A stretch of 16,867 bases of DNA from SVQP01 sp045594705. GTDB lineage: Bacteria; Bacillota; Clostridia; Oscillospirales; CAG-272. The stretch's first letter is position 1, and each line of letters opens with the position of its first letter. This document shows, in pieces, positions 7,312 through 14,288 of the stretch. The notes beneath the pieces were generated by a model, which searched no databases, was not told the DNA's origin, and saw only the letters and a list, made by a program, of their open reading frames with translations. Location of the stretch: positions 1 to 16,867 of the forward strand of contig JAZNZB010000006.1 of the NCBI GenBank assembly GCA_045594705.1. Reading direction: 5' to 3'. Position numbers and translations under genes: made by a program.

Positions 7312-8199
7312 TTAGCAGTTCTCTTCCCCTTCAAACTCAGGCGTATATTTGGCCGTGGCGGATTCCCTTTGCTGCATATAGCCAATAAAGCCGAGACGTT
7401 CGGCATGCGCCATGACCGACTCGTATTCAAACGAGGTCACGCGGCGATGCAGGTTGGCAAAGGGCGCGTCGGTGGCAAATTCAGGGGTATATTGGCTCAT
7501 CAGGCTCAGGCGCACGTCGGGCACGGGTACGATCCCGGCAAGTCTGTCCAGCACCGCCATGGAGTCCTTGCGGCAGCCGGGCAGCACTAAGTGTCGCACC
7601 AGCACACCGCGCTGCATCATGCCGTCCGCGTCAAATTGCACCTTGCCTGACATTTCATACATCTTGGCAATCGCACGCGCCGCAACCTCGGGGTAATCGG
7701 CCGCTCCCGCGTAATCCTTGGCAATCTGCGCCGATCCAAATTTGAAATCGGGCATCCAGATATCCACGTAAGGCGCAAGCAGCTCCAGCGTTTGGGTCTT
7801 TTCGTAGCCGCCCGTATTATACGCAATCGGGATATGCAGCATAGGCTTGATCCTTGCAAGAACCGGCAAAAGCTGCTCGGCATAATGCGTGGGGGTGACC
7901 AGGTTGATATTATGCGCGCCCTGCTGTTGCAGGTCAAGCATTCTTTCGATCAGCTCGTCCGCGCCAATCTCGATCCCCTGCCCACGGTGGCTGACCCGAT
8001 AGTTCTGACAGAACACGCAGCCAAGATTGCAGCCCGAAAAGAACACGGTGCCCGAGCCTCGCTCGCCGCTGATGCAGGGCTCTTCCCACATATGCAGCGC
8101 AGCCCGCGCGATACGCAATGCATTTGTCTGCCCGCAATACCCCCTGTGCGTGTCGCGGTCCGCGCCGCACGCTCTCAGGCATGAAACACAGCGATCCAT
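7312..8199 (-). CDS. Radical SAM protein, PflX-like (pyruvate formate-lyase activating enzyme relative)
   Basis: The product has 295 residues. The radical SAM cluster motif C-x3-C-x2-C is Cys57-Cys61-Cys64 in FSGCNLGCVFCQNYRVSH; the CQN ending is typical of the COG1313/PflX group. NTGGYE (128-133) contributes to SAM binding. An N-terminal Cys set (C4, C7, C11, C22) precedes the core and may bind a further metal or cluster. The group generates a 5'-deoxyadenosyl radical, but its natural target is not established, so the PFL-activase name is by similarity only. The start has AAAGGAGG 7 bases upstream. It is first in the unit, driven by a perfect-consensus promoter and divergent from mscS. No glycyl radical enzyme gene is present in the window. 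Confidence 0.85.
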   Translation of the reverse strand: MDRCVSCLRACGADRDTHRGYCGQTNALRIARAALHMWEEPCISGERGSGTVFFSGCNLGCVFCQNYRVSHRGQGIEIGADELIERMLDLQQQGAHNINLVTPTHYAEQLLPVLARIKPMLHIPIAYNTGGYEKTQTLELLAPYVDIWMPDFKFGSAQIAKDYAGAADYPEVAARAIAKMYEMSGKVQFDADGMMQRGVLVRHLVLPGCRKDSMAVLDRLAGIVPVPDVRLSLMSQYTPEFATDAPFANLHRRVTSFEYESVMAHAERLGFIGYMQQRESATAKYTPEFEGEENC

Positions 8200-8228
8200 A
8201 TGCAGTCCTCCTTTTGCACGTTTCTACT

Positions 8229-8257
8229 ATTATACATAAAAAAAACTTTCATGTCAA
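8229..8257 (-). promoter_or_regulatory. Perfect-consensus promoter of the radical SAM operon
   Basis: The minus strand reads TTGACA (8252-8257), a 17-base spacer containing a run of eight T, then TATAAT (8229-8234), 29 bases before the start codon. Both boxes and the spacing match the sigma-A consensus exactly, so strong, possibly constitutive expression is expected unless repressed. Confidence 0.92.
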
Positions 8258-8271
8258 GCAAACAATTTCGC

Positions 8272-8299
8272 CAAAATAGTTTACAAAGATACTATTTTG
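8272..8299. promoter_or_regulatory. Operator-like 9-bp dyad overlapping the mscS -35 box
   Basis: CAAAATAGT (8272-8280) and ACTATTTTG (8291-8299) form a perfect 9-bp inverted repeat with a 10-base spacer. The left arm touches the mscS -35 box and the right arm lies in the -35/-10 spacer. The whole dyad lies in the divergent promoter region, 15 bases upstream of the radical SAM -35 box. The geometry suits a dimeric regulator; which one is unknown. Confidence 0.55.
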
Positions 8300-8308
8300 T
8301 GATATAAT
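8280..8308 (+). promoter_or_regulatory. Promoter of mscS
   Basis: TTTACA (8280-8285), a 17-base spacer and TATAAT (8303-8308), with the ribosome site beginning 18 bases downstream. One base differs from consensus. Confidence 0.88.
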
Positions 8309-8342
8309 ACCGATAACACAAATTCGAAAGGAAGTGTATCCA

Positions 8343-9269
8343 TTGTTATCCCCCCGCCCCATCCTTCTCTCTGCAGAAGGAGCCACAGAGCAAGTCACGG
8401 AAGCAGTAACCGACGCGATCGCCGAAGCAGGTGCTGCAGGCTACCTTGACGCCATTCTGGCTTGGCTCAGCCCCGAACATCTCATTCCTCTTTGTATCAG
8501 CATCGCCGGCAAGATTCTGGCTTGCCTTCTTATTTTGGTGATCGGCAATCTGCTGATCAAGCTTTTGCTCAAATTCTTCCCCAACGGCAAGAAATTTGAC
8601 AAAATGGACCGCACCATTCGCGTCTTTTTACACCATCTGATCAAGATCTCACTCAACATTTTGCTGGTCGTTTCGATCGTTGCGATCATCGGCGTACCCA
8701 TGGCATCCGTGATCACGGTTATCGCCAGTGCCGGTGCTGCCATCGCTTTGGCTTTGCAGGGCTCGCTTTCCAACCTGGCAGGCGGCTTTATGCTGCTTTT
8801 GTTCCGCCCCTTCCGTATCGATGACTTCATTGAAACGCAGGGCGTCAGCGGTACTGTCATTGACGTTGGCTTTTTCTACACAACGATCCGCACAGGTGAC
8901 AACAAGCACATCATGCTGCCCAACGGCGGTCTGACCAATTCCACCGTCATTAACTACTCCCGTGAGGAGAACCGCCGTGTGGACATTGATTTCAGCATTG
9001 CCTACGAATCGGATTGCGACAAGGCGATCAAGATCATCAACGACATCATCACCTCTCACGAGCTTGTACTCAAGGATCCCGCCCATTTCGTCCGTATGAC
9101 CGAAATGACCGACAGCGCGGTCAAAATCACAGCCCGTGCATGGTGCAAAAACAGCGACTACTGGACTGTAAAGTTTGATATTGGAGACAAGGTCAAGGCA
9201 TCGTTTGCACAGAACGGGATCAGCATCCCCTATCCGCAAATGGACGTTCACATCAAGGACAACAAGTAA
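8343..9269 (+). CDS. mscS: Small-conductance mechanosensitive channel, MscS family
   Basis: The product has 308 residues from TTG 8343. After a short acidic N-terminus come TM1 (about 50-77, ISIAGKILACLLILVIGNLL), TM2 (about 95-117) and the pore-lining TM3 (about 120-155), rich in Gly and Ala (IASAGAAIALALQGSLSNLAGG). Then come the MscS beta domain (FRPFRIDDFIETQGVSGTVIDV; IMLPNGGLTNSTVINYS) and the alpha/beta C-terminus. It is an inner-membrane homoheptameric channel that releases osmolytes on hypo-osmotic shock (family knowledge). Start choice: AAAGGAAG (8327-8334) lies 8 bases before TTG 8343. The longer frame's GTG at 8334 sits on the ribosome site itself and is unlikely, although it would add only three residues. 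The promoter has an operator-like dyad. Confidence 0.93.
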   Translation: MLSPRPILLSAEGATEQVTEAVTDAIAEAGAAGYLDAILAWLSPEHLIPLCISIAGKILACLLILVIGNLLIKLLLKFFPNGKKFDKMDRTIRVFLHHLIKISLNILLVVSIVAIIGVPMASVITVIASAGAAIALALQGSLSNLAGGFMLLLFRPFRIDDFIETQGVSGTVIDVGFFYTTIRTGDNKHIMLPNGGLTNSTVINYSREENRRVDIDFSIAYESDCDKAIKIINDIITSHELVLKDPAHFVRMTEMTDSAVKITARAWCKNSDYWTVKFDIGDKVKASFAQNGISIPYPQMDVHIKDNK

Positions 9270-9277
9270 TGCATCAC

Positions 9278-9307
9278 AACGGCAGTTCTCCATGAACTGC
9301 CGTTTTT
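9278..9307 (+). terminator. Terminator between mscS and cinA
   Basis: AACGGCAGTTC (9278-9288) and GAACTGCCGTT (9294-9304) form a perfect 11-bp stem with a five-base loop, ending in five T (9303-9307). The cinA ribosome site begins at once, so the hairpin could also act as an attenuator or mRNA-processing structure. Confidence 0.9.
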
Positions 9308-9319
9308 AAGGAGAAGACT

Positions 9320-9835
9320 ATGCAAAAGGCAAATAGACTGATTGTTACACCCAACCCCGTAGCAGATCTTTACGAGGTCTATGCAAAGTACGGCTACCGC
9401 CTTGCAACGGCAGAATCCTGCACAGGCGGACTTGTGGGAGGCCTGCTGACCTCCCAGCCCGGCATTTCCTCTGTGTACGTAGGCGGCTTTGTGACCTATA
9501 CAAACCAAATGAAGACCGAGCTTCTGGGCGTTCCCGCTGAGCTGATCGGGCAATATACAGAGGTCTCCGCCCCCGTAGCAAAGGCAATGGCGGAAGGCGC
9601 AAGAGCGCACACCGGTGCGGATGTCGCCGTTTCGCTGACAGGCATTGCCGGCCCGGGCGGCGGAAGTGAGCAAACTCCCGTGGGCACGGTCTATATCGGC
9701 GTCAGCTCCCCTGCGCGCACCTTTGCCGTGCGCTACTGCATGCCCGATTATCTGCCAAGGCACGAGATCCGCTCCCGCGCCGCGCTGCTGGCCCTGACAC
9801 TTGCCGTGCGTGAAGCAAAATTGCAACAGCCCTGA
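9320..9835 (+). CDS. cinA: CinA C-terminal domain protein, probable nicotinamide-nucleotide amidohydrolase (PncC)
   Basis: The product has 171 residues, the length of the stand-alone CinA C-terminal domain; the N-terminal COG1058 domain of full-length CinA (about 410 residues) is absent. Signature segments are RLATAESCTGGLVGGLLT (27-44) with the conserved Ser of AESCTGG, VTYTNQMKTELLGVP (58-72) with the conserved Lys, and SLTGIAGPGGG then PVGTVYIG (105-127). The family deamidates nicotinamide mononucleotide to nicotinate mononucleotide in pyridine nucleotide salvage (established for bacterial PncC). AAGGAG lies 6 bases before ATG 9320. It directly follows the mscS terminator with no visible promoter of its own, so it is probably expressed by read-through from mscS. 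Confidence 0.92.
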   Translation: MQKANRLIVTPNPVADLYEVYAKYGYRLATAESCTGGLVGGLLTSQPGISSVYVGGFVTYTNQMKTELLGVPAELIGQYTEVSAPVAKAMAEGARAHTGADVAVSLTGIAGPGGGSEQTPVGTVYIGVSSPARTFAVRYCMPDYLPRHEIRSRAALLALTLAVREAKLQQP

Positions 9836-9858
9836 TCATACATTTTTTTCAATCCCTC

Positions 9859-9887
9859 TTGATTTTTTTAGCGAAATATGGTAGAAT
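9859..9887 (+). promoter_or_regulatory. Promoter of pfkA
   Basis: TTGATT (9859-9864), a 17-base spacer and TAGAAT (9882-9887), with about 50 bases of leader before ATG 9940. A short CCC/GGG hairpin possibility lies in the leader (around 9910-9922), but I see no known riboswitch. Confidence 0.78.
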
Positions 9888-9939
9888 ACTAAACTGAGAT
9901 ATTTTGTGACCCCCATGAAGGGATAAGAAAGGCAAATAC

Positions 9940-11016
9940 ATGGCAAAGTTCAAGAAAATTGGTGTTTTGACGTCGGGTGGCGATGCTCCCGGCATGAATG
10001 CGGCTGTCAGAGCCGTGACGAGAAAGGCATTGGCCGAGGGCATTGAGGTCGTTGGCATCAACGGTGGCTACGCGGGTCTCTTAAACGGAGATCTGATCCC
10101 CCTGGAATCCCACAGCGTTTCCAACATCATTACCCACGGCGGTACGATGCTGTACTCCTCCCGTTGCCCCGAATTCGCAACCCCCGAGGGCATGCAAAAG
10201 GCACTCAATACCTGTCGCGAGCAGCATATTGACGCGATCGTGGCCATCGGCGGTGACGGCACCTTCCGCGGTGCAACCGATATTACCAACCACGGCATTC
10301 CCGCGATCGGCATTCCCGCAACCATTGATAACGACATTACCGCAACCGATCTGACCATCGGCTACGATACCGCTGTCAATACCCTGCTTGGTATGATCGA
10401 CTTTCTGCGCGATACCTGTGAATCTCACGCAAGATGTAACGTCGTTGAGGTCATGGGCAGAGACTGCGGTCTGGTCGCGCTTTACGCAGGCATTTGCACC
10501 GGTGCGGTTTCGATCGCAATCCCCGAGGTGGGCTTTGACGAGGAGGCTGCCATCAAAAAGATCGCAAGCGTGCGCAACAAGGGCAAGCGCGGCATTATCG
10601 TGGTATTCTCCGAGGGTATGCCTCAGGTAAACGGCCGTAAGTACAGCGAATATTTTGCAGAAAAGGTACAGGCGCAGACCGGCATTGAGACCAAGTTTGC
10701 ACGTGTTGGCCACATCATTCGCGGCGGCGGACCTACGCTACGCGACAGAATGACCGCAACGCAGATGGGCGTTGAGGCTGTCAATCTGCTGCTTCAGGGC
10801 AAGTCCAATCGCGTTATGTGCGTACTGGAAAACAAGATCACCAATGAGGATATCAACTATGCGCTGGTGCTTGACCGCATGTACAAGGGCAAGCTCAAGG
10901 ATGGCGACCTGGATCGCTTCAGTGCCGACGAAATCGCTTCCATGCGTGCTCGTTGCGCATACCGCCAGGCAAAGATCGAAAAGCTTTACCACATGGCTTA
11001 CGAGATCTGCAACTGA
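9940..11016 (+). CDS. pfkA: ATP-dependent 6-phosphofructokinase
   Basis: The product has 358 residues. It converts fructose 6-phosphate to fructose 1,6-bisphosphate, the committed step of glycolysis (family knowledge). Visible motifs are LTSGGDAPGMNAA (10-22), IGGDGTFRGA (103-112), GIPATIDNDI (124-133) with catalytic Asp130, MGRDCGLVA (172-180), and a C-terminal GHIIRGGGPTLRDR substrate-binding segment. The GGDGT loop has Gly where pyrophosphate-dependent enzymes have Asp, indicating ATP use. The position equal to E. coli Gly124, which is Lys in PPi enzymes, is Ala127 here, an uncommon middle case. It is somewhat longer than the 320-residue bacterial standard. The ribosome site is AAAGG about 7 bases upstream. 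It has its own promoter and terminator. Confidence 0.95.
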   Translation: MAKFKKIGVLTSGGDAPGMNAAVRAVTRKALAEGIEVVGINGGYAGLLNGDLIPLESHSVSNIITHGGTMLYSSRCPEFATPEGMQKALNTCREQHIDAIVAIGGDGTFRGATDITNHGIPAIGIPATIDNDITATDLTIGYDTAVNTLLGMIDFLRDTCESHARCNVVEVMGRDCGLVALYAGICTGAVSIAIPEVGFDEEAAIKKIASVRNKGKRGIIVVFSEGMPQVNGRKYSEYFAEKVQAQTGIETKFARVGHIIRGGGPTLRDRMTATQMGVEAVNLLLQGKSNRVMCVLENKITNEDINYALVLDRMYKGKLKDGDLDRFSADEIASMRARCAYRQAKIEKLYHMAYEICN

Positions 11017-11025
11017 TCAAAAACA

Positions 11026-11061
11026 AAAGGACGGATTTCCAAAGGAATCCGTCCTTTTTTT
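11026..11061 (+). terminator. Bidirectional terminator between pfkA and the convergent small membrane protein gene
   Basis: AAAGGACGGATT (11026-11037) pairs with AATCCGTCCTTT (11046-11057), 12 bp with an 8-base loop. It ends in seven T on the plus strand and in TTTTGTTTTTG on the minus strand. It lies between converging genes and can serve both. Confidence 0.92.
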
Positions 11062-11071
11062 GCGTCTGTGA

Positions 11072-11338
11072 CTACTCCCCGTCGGGCTTTTTATCCTCAG
11101 GTGGCACGTGCATCTTTTTGAGCACCAATTTGGCTATGTAAAAGCCAAAAATGAATACGACTACGATCATCACGATCACAAGACACACCTTCTGCAGCAC
11201 GTCCATGGTTGAAAGCAAACCGGGAGGTCCGCCGGGTGCCTCCGTTCCCTGCTCAGCCGCATATGCGCATAGCGTACTCGCCGTGCTGATCCAGATAAAG
11301 CTTAATGCTGCCCAAAATTTTCTTAACATGTGTCTCAA
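11072..11338 (-). CDS. Small exported protein with one C-terminal membrane segment, unknown function
   Basis: From TTG 11338 the product has 88 residues. It has an N-terminal signal-like stretch (LRKFWAALSFIWISTASTLCAYA, probable cleavage after AYA or YAA) and a short Gly/Pro loop (GTEAPGGPPG). One strong membrane helix follows (VCLVIVMIVVVFIFGFYIA) with a Lys-rich cytosolic tail (KLVLKKMHVPPEDKKPDGE). Start choice is uncertain. GGGGGGGATCA matches the extended anti-SD region (GGAGGTGATCA) and fits TTG 11338 best; ATG 11329 would have that site about 18 bases away, and ATG 11371 has no site at all. It follows the beta-glucosidase gene by about 96 bases on the same strand. I do not recognise a family; topology vaguely resembles small subunits of membrane complexes, which is speculation. 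Confidence 0.55.
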   Translation of the reverse strand: MRHMLRKFWAALSFIWISTASTLCAYAAEQGTEAPGGPPGLLSTMDVLQKVCLVIVMIVVVFIFGFYIAKLVLKKMHVPPEDKKPDGE

Positions 11339-11434
11339 AAGTGATCCCCCCCGAAGATGTAATAAAATCATCTACTAATATAGACGCCAAAAATGGCAAA
11401 AAGTTTCTTGTTTTTTGAAAATTTTTGAAATATT

Positions 11435-12757
11435 TTATCGATTTTTTGCAATAAAATCGCGATAGAAGTGCGCGCTCCTCTTCCAAGCGGTATTTCCCTC
11501 TCGATCGCAGCTCATGATGCCGAATTTGAAGTTATATCCTGCGCTCCATTCAAAGTTATCCATCAAGCTCCAAAGGAAGTAGCCGCGCACGTCGTAGCCC
11601 TCCTCGATCGCCTTTTCTACGTACTCCAAGAATCCCTGCACGTAACGAATGCGGTCGTCATCACGGATCATTCCGTCCGCGCCTATGGGCTCCTCGCCCT
11701 CGAAATACGTGCCGTTTTCGGTGATATAGAACGGAATATCCAGCTTGTACATATCCTTAAGCATGACAATGGCGTCGTAGACAGCCTTGGGATAATACTC
11801 GGTGCGATTGTTCAGGAAATTGCCGCCCTGCGAAAAATCGGCCTGTACCTTTTGATTATGTGTCACAGGAACGCGATTATATACATTCAAGCCGAAATAA
11901 TCTGTTTTTTGGCTCATGATTGCGTAATCCTCGGGCGCGATCTGCATCAGCGTGCCCTCGCGCTCCAGGTGCTCTAAGATATAGTCGCTGTAATGCCCTG
12001 CATAAAGCGGATCGCAATAGAATTTCCAGTTGCGCTCATCCTGATCGACCATCAGTGCAATATCCTCGGGCGAATTTGTCAGTGCGTGTCTTTTCCAGAT
12101 ATCGATCACCGCACCGATCTTGGAGTTTGTCAGATTGCGCGCGCGAAAGGCCTGCACGCCCTTGCCGTGTGCGACAAGGATATTGTGGCGCGCCTGATTG
12201 CCCCAGGATTCGTTGGTATGCCCCGGTGCAAAGCCTCCCAGCGCATAGCCGACGTAGGTTGCGATCGGCTCGTTGACAGTTGCCCACATGGGCTCGATGT
12301 CACCGTACGCGGCAAACATCTTGTCAGCATATTCGCCAAACCATTCGATCGAGTCGCGATTGACCCAGCCGCCCTTGTCCTCCAGGACCTGCGGCAGATC
12401 CCAATGGTACAGCGTGACGCTGGGCTGAATGCCGTGTGCCAGCAGCTGCTCAAAGGCGCGTCTGTAATAGTCTATGCCGGCTTGATTAACTTGCCCCGTG
12501 CCCTGTGGCATCACGCGCGACCAGGAAATTGACATGCGGTAGGCGTTTGTGCCGAGATCGCACAAATTCTTCAGGTCGCGGTCAAAGCGGTGATAGCTGT
12601 CGCATGCATTTTCGGGCGTGTGGCCGCCAAAGATTTTGCCCGGCTTTGCAGCCATCGTATCCCAGATGCTGGGCGTTCTGCCGTCTGCACTCACACCGCC
12701 CTCGATCTGCCCTGCGCTTGTGGCGCAGCCCCATAAAAAGTCCTTTGGGAATGCCAT
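11435..12757 (-). CDS. GH1 beta-glucosidase
   Basis: The product has 440 residues, the normal length for glycoside hydrolase family 1, and no signal peptide, so it is cytosolic. The N-terminus FLWGCATSAGQIEGG carries the sugar-binding Gln17. YHWDLPQ (117-123), TVNEP with acid/base Glu163, and ITENG with nucleophile Glu347 give the retaining mechanism. NFEW (401-404) contacts the glycone; Glu403 there favours unphosphorylated sugars over 6-phospho-glycosides (family knowledge). The likely role is hydrolysis of cellobiose or other beta-glucosides after uptake. AGGAGG lies 6 bases before ATG 12757, in the 14-base gap after the GNAT-RluA stop, so it is in the same operon. No sugar transporter is in the window, which is unusual for a catabolic GH1 gene. 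Confidence 0.95.
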   Translation of the reverse strand: MAFPKDFLWGCATSAGQIEGGVSADGRTPSIWDTMAAKPGKIFGGHTPENACDSYHRFDRDLKNLCDLGTNAYRMSISWSRVMPQGTGQVNQAGIDYYRRAFEQLLAHGIQPSVTLYHWDLPQVLEDKGGWVNRDSIEWFGEYADKMFAAYGDIEPMWATVNEPIATYVGYALGGFAPGHTNESWGNQARHNILVAHGKGVQAFRARNLTNSKIGAVIDIWKRHALTNSPEDIALMVDQDERNWKFYCDPLYAGHYSDYILEHLEREGTLMQIAPEDYAIMSQKTDYFGLNVYNRVPVTHNQKVQADFSQGGNFLNNRTEYYPKAVYDAIVMLKDMYKLDIPFYITENGTYFEGEEPIGADGMIRDDDRIRYVQGFLEYVEKAIEEGYDVRGYFLWSLMDNFEWSAGYNFKFGIMSCDREGNTAWKRSAHFYRDFIAKNR

Positions 12758-12771
12758 ATCTTACCTCCTGC

Positions 12772-13962
12772 TTAATCAAACAAATTCCAAGGATAGCCCC
12801 CCGGAGGCGTGCTCTGCACCTCGACCTCTTTGCCGGTTTGCGGATGCGTCACACAAAGGCGCGTAGCCCACAAAGCGGTGGTGCAGCCCTTCTCGCGGCT
12901 GCCGTACTTGCCGTCACCCAACAGTGGATGCCCCGCATGGGAAAGCTGTGCACGGATCTGATGCGTGCGCCCTGTCTCCAACGTGACCTCAAGTAAGCTG
13001 ATCTCTTCCCTTTGCGCAAGCACCCTGTAGGTAAGCCGAGCCTCTTTCACACCCTTACGGGGCGAGGTTACAACAAAGGCCTTGTTCTTGGCCTTGTCGT
13101 GATACAGATAATCCACCATACTGCCGCACGGCTCTGAAAGAGTGCCCTGCACCACGGCCAAATATTGCTTGTGGATCTGTTTACCCACCACCATGCCGCC
13201 AAGCCTTGCCGCGCTTTGCTTGTCCTTGGCATACAGGATCGCACCGCCCGTAGCGGTATCCAGTCTGTGCACCAAGTAGATCTCGGGCGAGTACCCGCAG
13301 GCATCCCTCCAGGCGGCAATGCAGGAAAGCAAATCCGAGCCGTCCGCGTGTACGGGATCGGGCTGGCTGGGCTGCCCGACAGGCTTTTCGCAGATCAGAA
13401 TATTTCTATCCTCATATAAAATCACGGGGGCTTTTTTGATGATCGGGTGCAGATCAAGCTCGTAAGCCACGCGCTCCGCACCGCTTGCAAGAAGGATGGT
13501 GCCGCATGGCAAGAAGCCTTGCTTTTCAAGGAATTTCCGCATGCGCACGTTGCCGTGATGCGTGTCGATCCTCACCGATCCGAGGCCTGCGCGCAAGGCT
13601 CGACTGACTGCATATTTCATTGCCTCGGCAGCACCTCCCCGACCGCGCATAGTGTCCGACATAGCCACGCGGTGCACGGTCATATACGTGCCCTCGGTCA
13701 GCCATGCACCGTCGTAAATCCTGTCATACGTGGGCTCTCCGTCCGGGATCATGGCAAAGTACCCCTGCACCCGGCCGTCTGCACACAGCACGTAGCCGTA
13801 CGCCTTTTCAATATCGTCCGCAATATGCGCTTCTGTCGGATATCCGTCCTGCCATTGATCAATGCCAAGCTCTGCGATTGCTGCACGAGCCTGATCAAAT
13901 ACCCGCATGACGACCGCAATATCCTCCGTGGCTGCGGATCTGATTCTGATTTGATGATTCAT
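12772..13962 (-). CDS. Fusion protein: N-terminal GNAT acetyltransferase and C-terminal RluA-family pseudouridine synthase
   Basis: One uninterrupted frame of 396 residues. Residues 1-170 are a complete GNAT domain: IRIRSAATEDIAVVMRVFDQ at the start, VHRVAMSDTMRGRGGAAEAM with the acetyl-CoA loop RGRGGA (106-111), then IDTHHGNVRMRKFLEKQGF. Residues about 178-396 are a complete RluA-type synthase: ILYEDRNILICEKPVGQPSQ, HRLDTATGG (232-240) with catalytic Asp235, KQYLAVVQG, ETGRTHQIRAQLSHAGHPLLGD (about 329-350). The S4 RNA-binding domain is absent. The linker is about 10 residues. Start: GGAGGG 8 bases before ATG 13962, and ATGA overlaps the stop of the lipoprotein gene, so the longer frame to 13992 is rejected. 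It presumably isomerises uridine in rRNA or tRNA; the acetyltransferase substrate is unknown. The two domains normally occur as separate genes, to my knowledge. Confidence 0.9.
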   Translation of the reverse strand: MNHQIRIRSAATEDIAVVMRVFDQARAAIAELGIDQWQDGYPTEAHIADDIEKAYGYVLCADGRVQGYFAMIPDGEPTYDRIYDGAWLTEGTYMTVHRVAMSDTMRGRGGAAEAMKYAVSRALRAGLGSVRIDTHHGNVRMRKFLEKQGFLPCGTILLASGAERVAYELDLHPIIKKAPVILYEDRNILICEKPVGQPSQPDPVHADGSDLLSCIAAWRDACGYSPEIYLVHRLDTATGGAILYAKDKQSAARLGGMVVGKQIHKQYLAVVQGTLSEPCGSMVDYLYHDKAKNKAFVVTSPRKGVKEARLTYRVLAQREEISLLEVTLETGRTHQIRAQLSHAGHPLLGDGKYGSREKGCTTALWATRLCVTHPQTGKEVEVQSTPPGGYPWNLFD

Positions 13963-14288
13963 TGCTTTTTCCCTCCACCACAGCGTGAGCAAGGCTCACT
14001 TGCGCCGTGATTGGCTGCCTCGGCAGCCGTTCCCGATTGCAGCTCCTTTGCATTCTTCAGATAACTGCAGTTCGGGTCTTTATGATATTTCGAGCCGCTT
14101 TTCGTCCAGTACACCTTGCCCTTGACGCTGACGTCGGGGTCTGCATCCTGTTTTGTACACGCCTCATACAGCGACTGCTGCTCCTCGGGGCTCAGCATTT
14201 CACCGTTGACCGCCTCCATGCCACTCTGCTCACTGCAAGCGGCCAAAACAAAAAGCAAAAGCAGCAAAACAATACAAGCTTTTCTCAT
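13959..14288 (-). CDS. Small lipoprotein with an Ada-like Cys/His metal-binding domain
   Basis: The product has 109 residues. MRKA, a Leu-rich core and LAAC (Cys18) make a clear lipoprotein signal. The mature part ends in VYWTKSGSKYHKDPNCSYLK, then a GT-x2-EA segment and EPCSRC: His69, Cys74, Cys100 and Cys103 form a C/H-x4-C plus CxxC zinc-site pattern. I recognise this as the Y-H-x4-C-x2-L...GT-x2-EA-x5-PC-x2-C module found at the ends of many Firmicutes proteins. Function is unknown: extracytoplasmic, metal-binding or structural. ATGA overlaps couple it both to the upstream XRE gene (14285-14288) and to the downstream fusion gene (13959-13962); GGAGA lies 7 bases before its ATG. Confidence 0.85.
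   Translation of the reverse strand: MRKACIVLLLLLFVLAACSEQSGMEAVNGEMLSPEEQQSLYEACTKQDADPDVSVKGKVYWTKSGSKYHKDPNCSYLKNAKELQSGTAAEAANHGASEPCSRCGGGKKQ

Noticed and set aside
8649..9293. 214-codon minus-strand frame over mscS
   Set aside because: It is antisense to a well-recognised MscS sequence and lacks any recognisable domain.
9940..11016. Pyrophosphate-dependent phosphofructokinase
   Set aside because: The GGDGT loop has Gly rather than Asp and there is no Lys before TIDND, so ATP dependence is more likely.
11435..12757. 6-phospho-beta-glucosidase
   Set aside because: NFEW with Glu403 is the pattern for unphosphorylated sugars, and no PTS genes are nearby.
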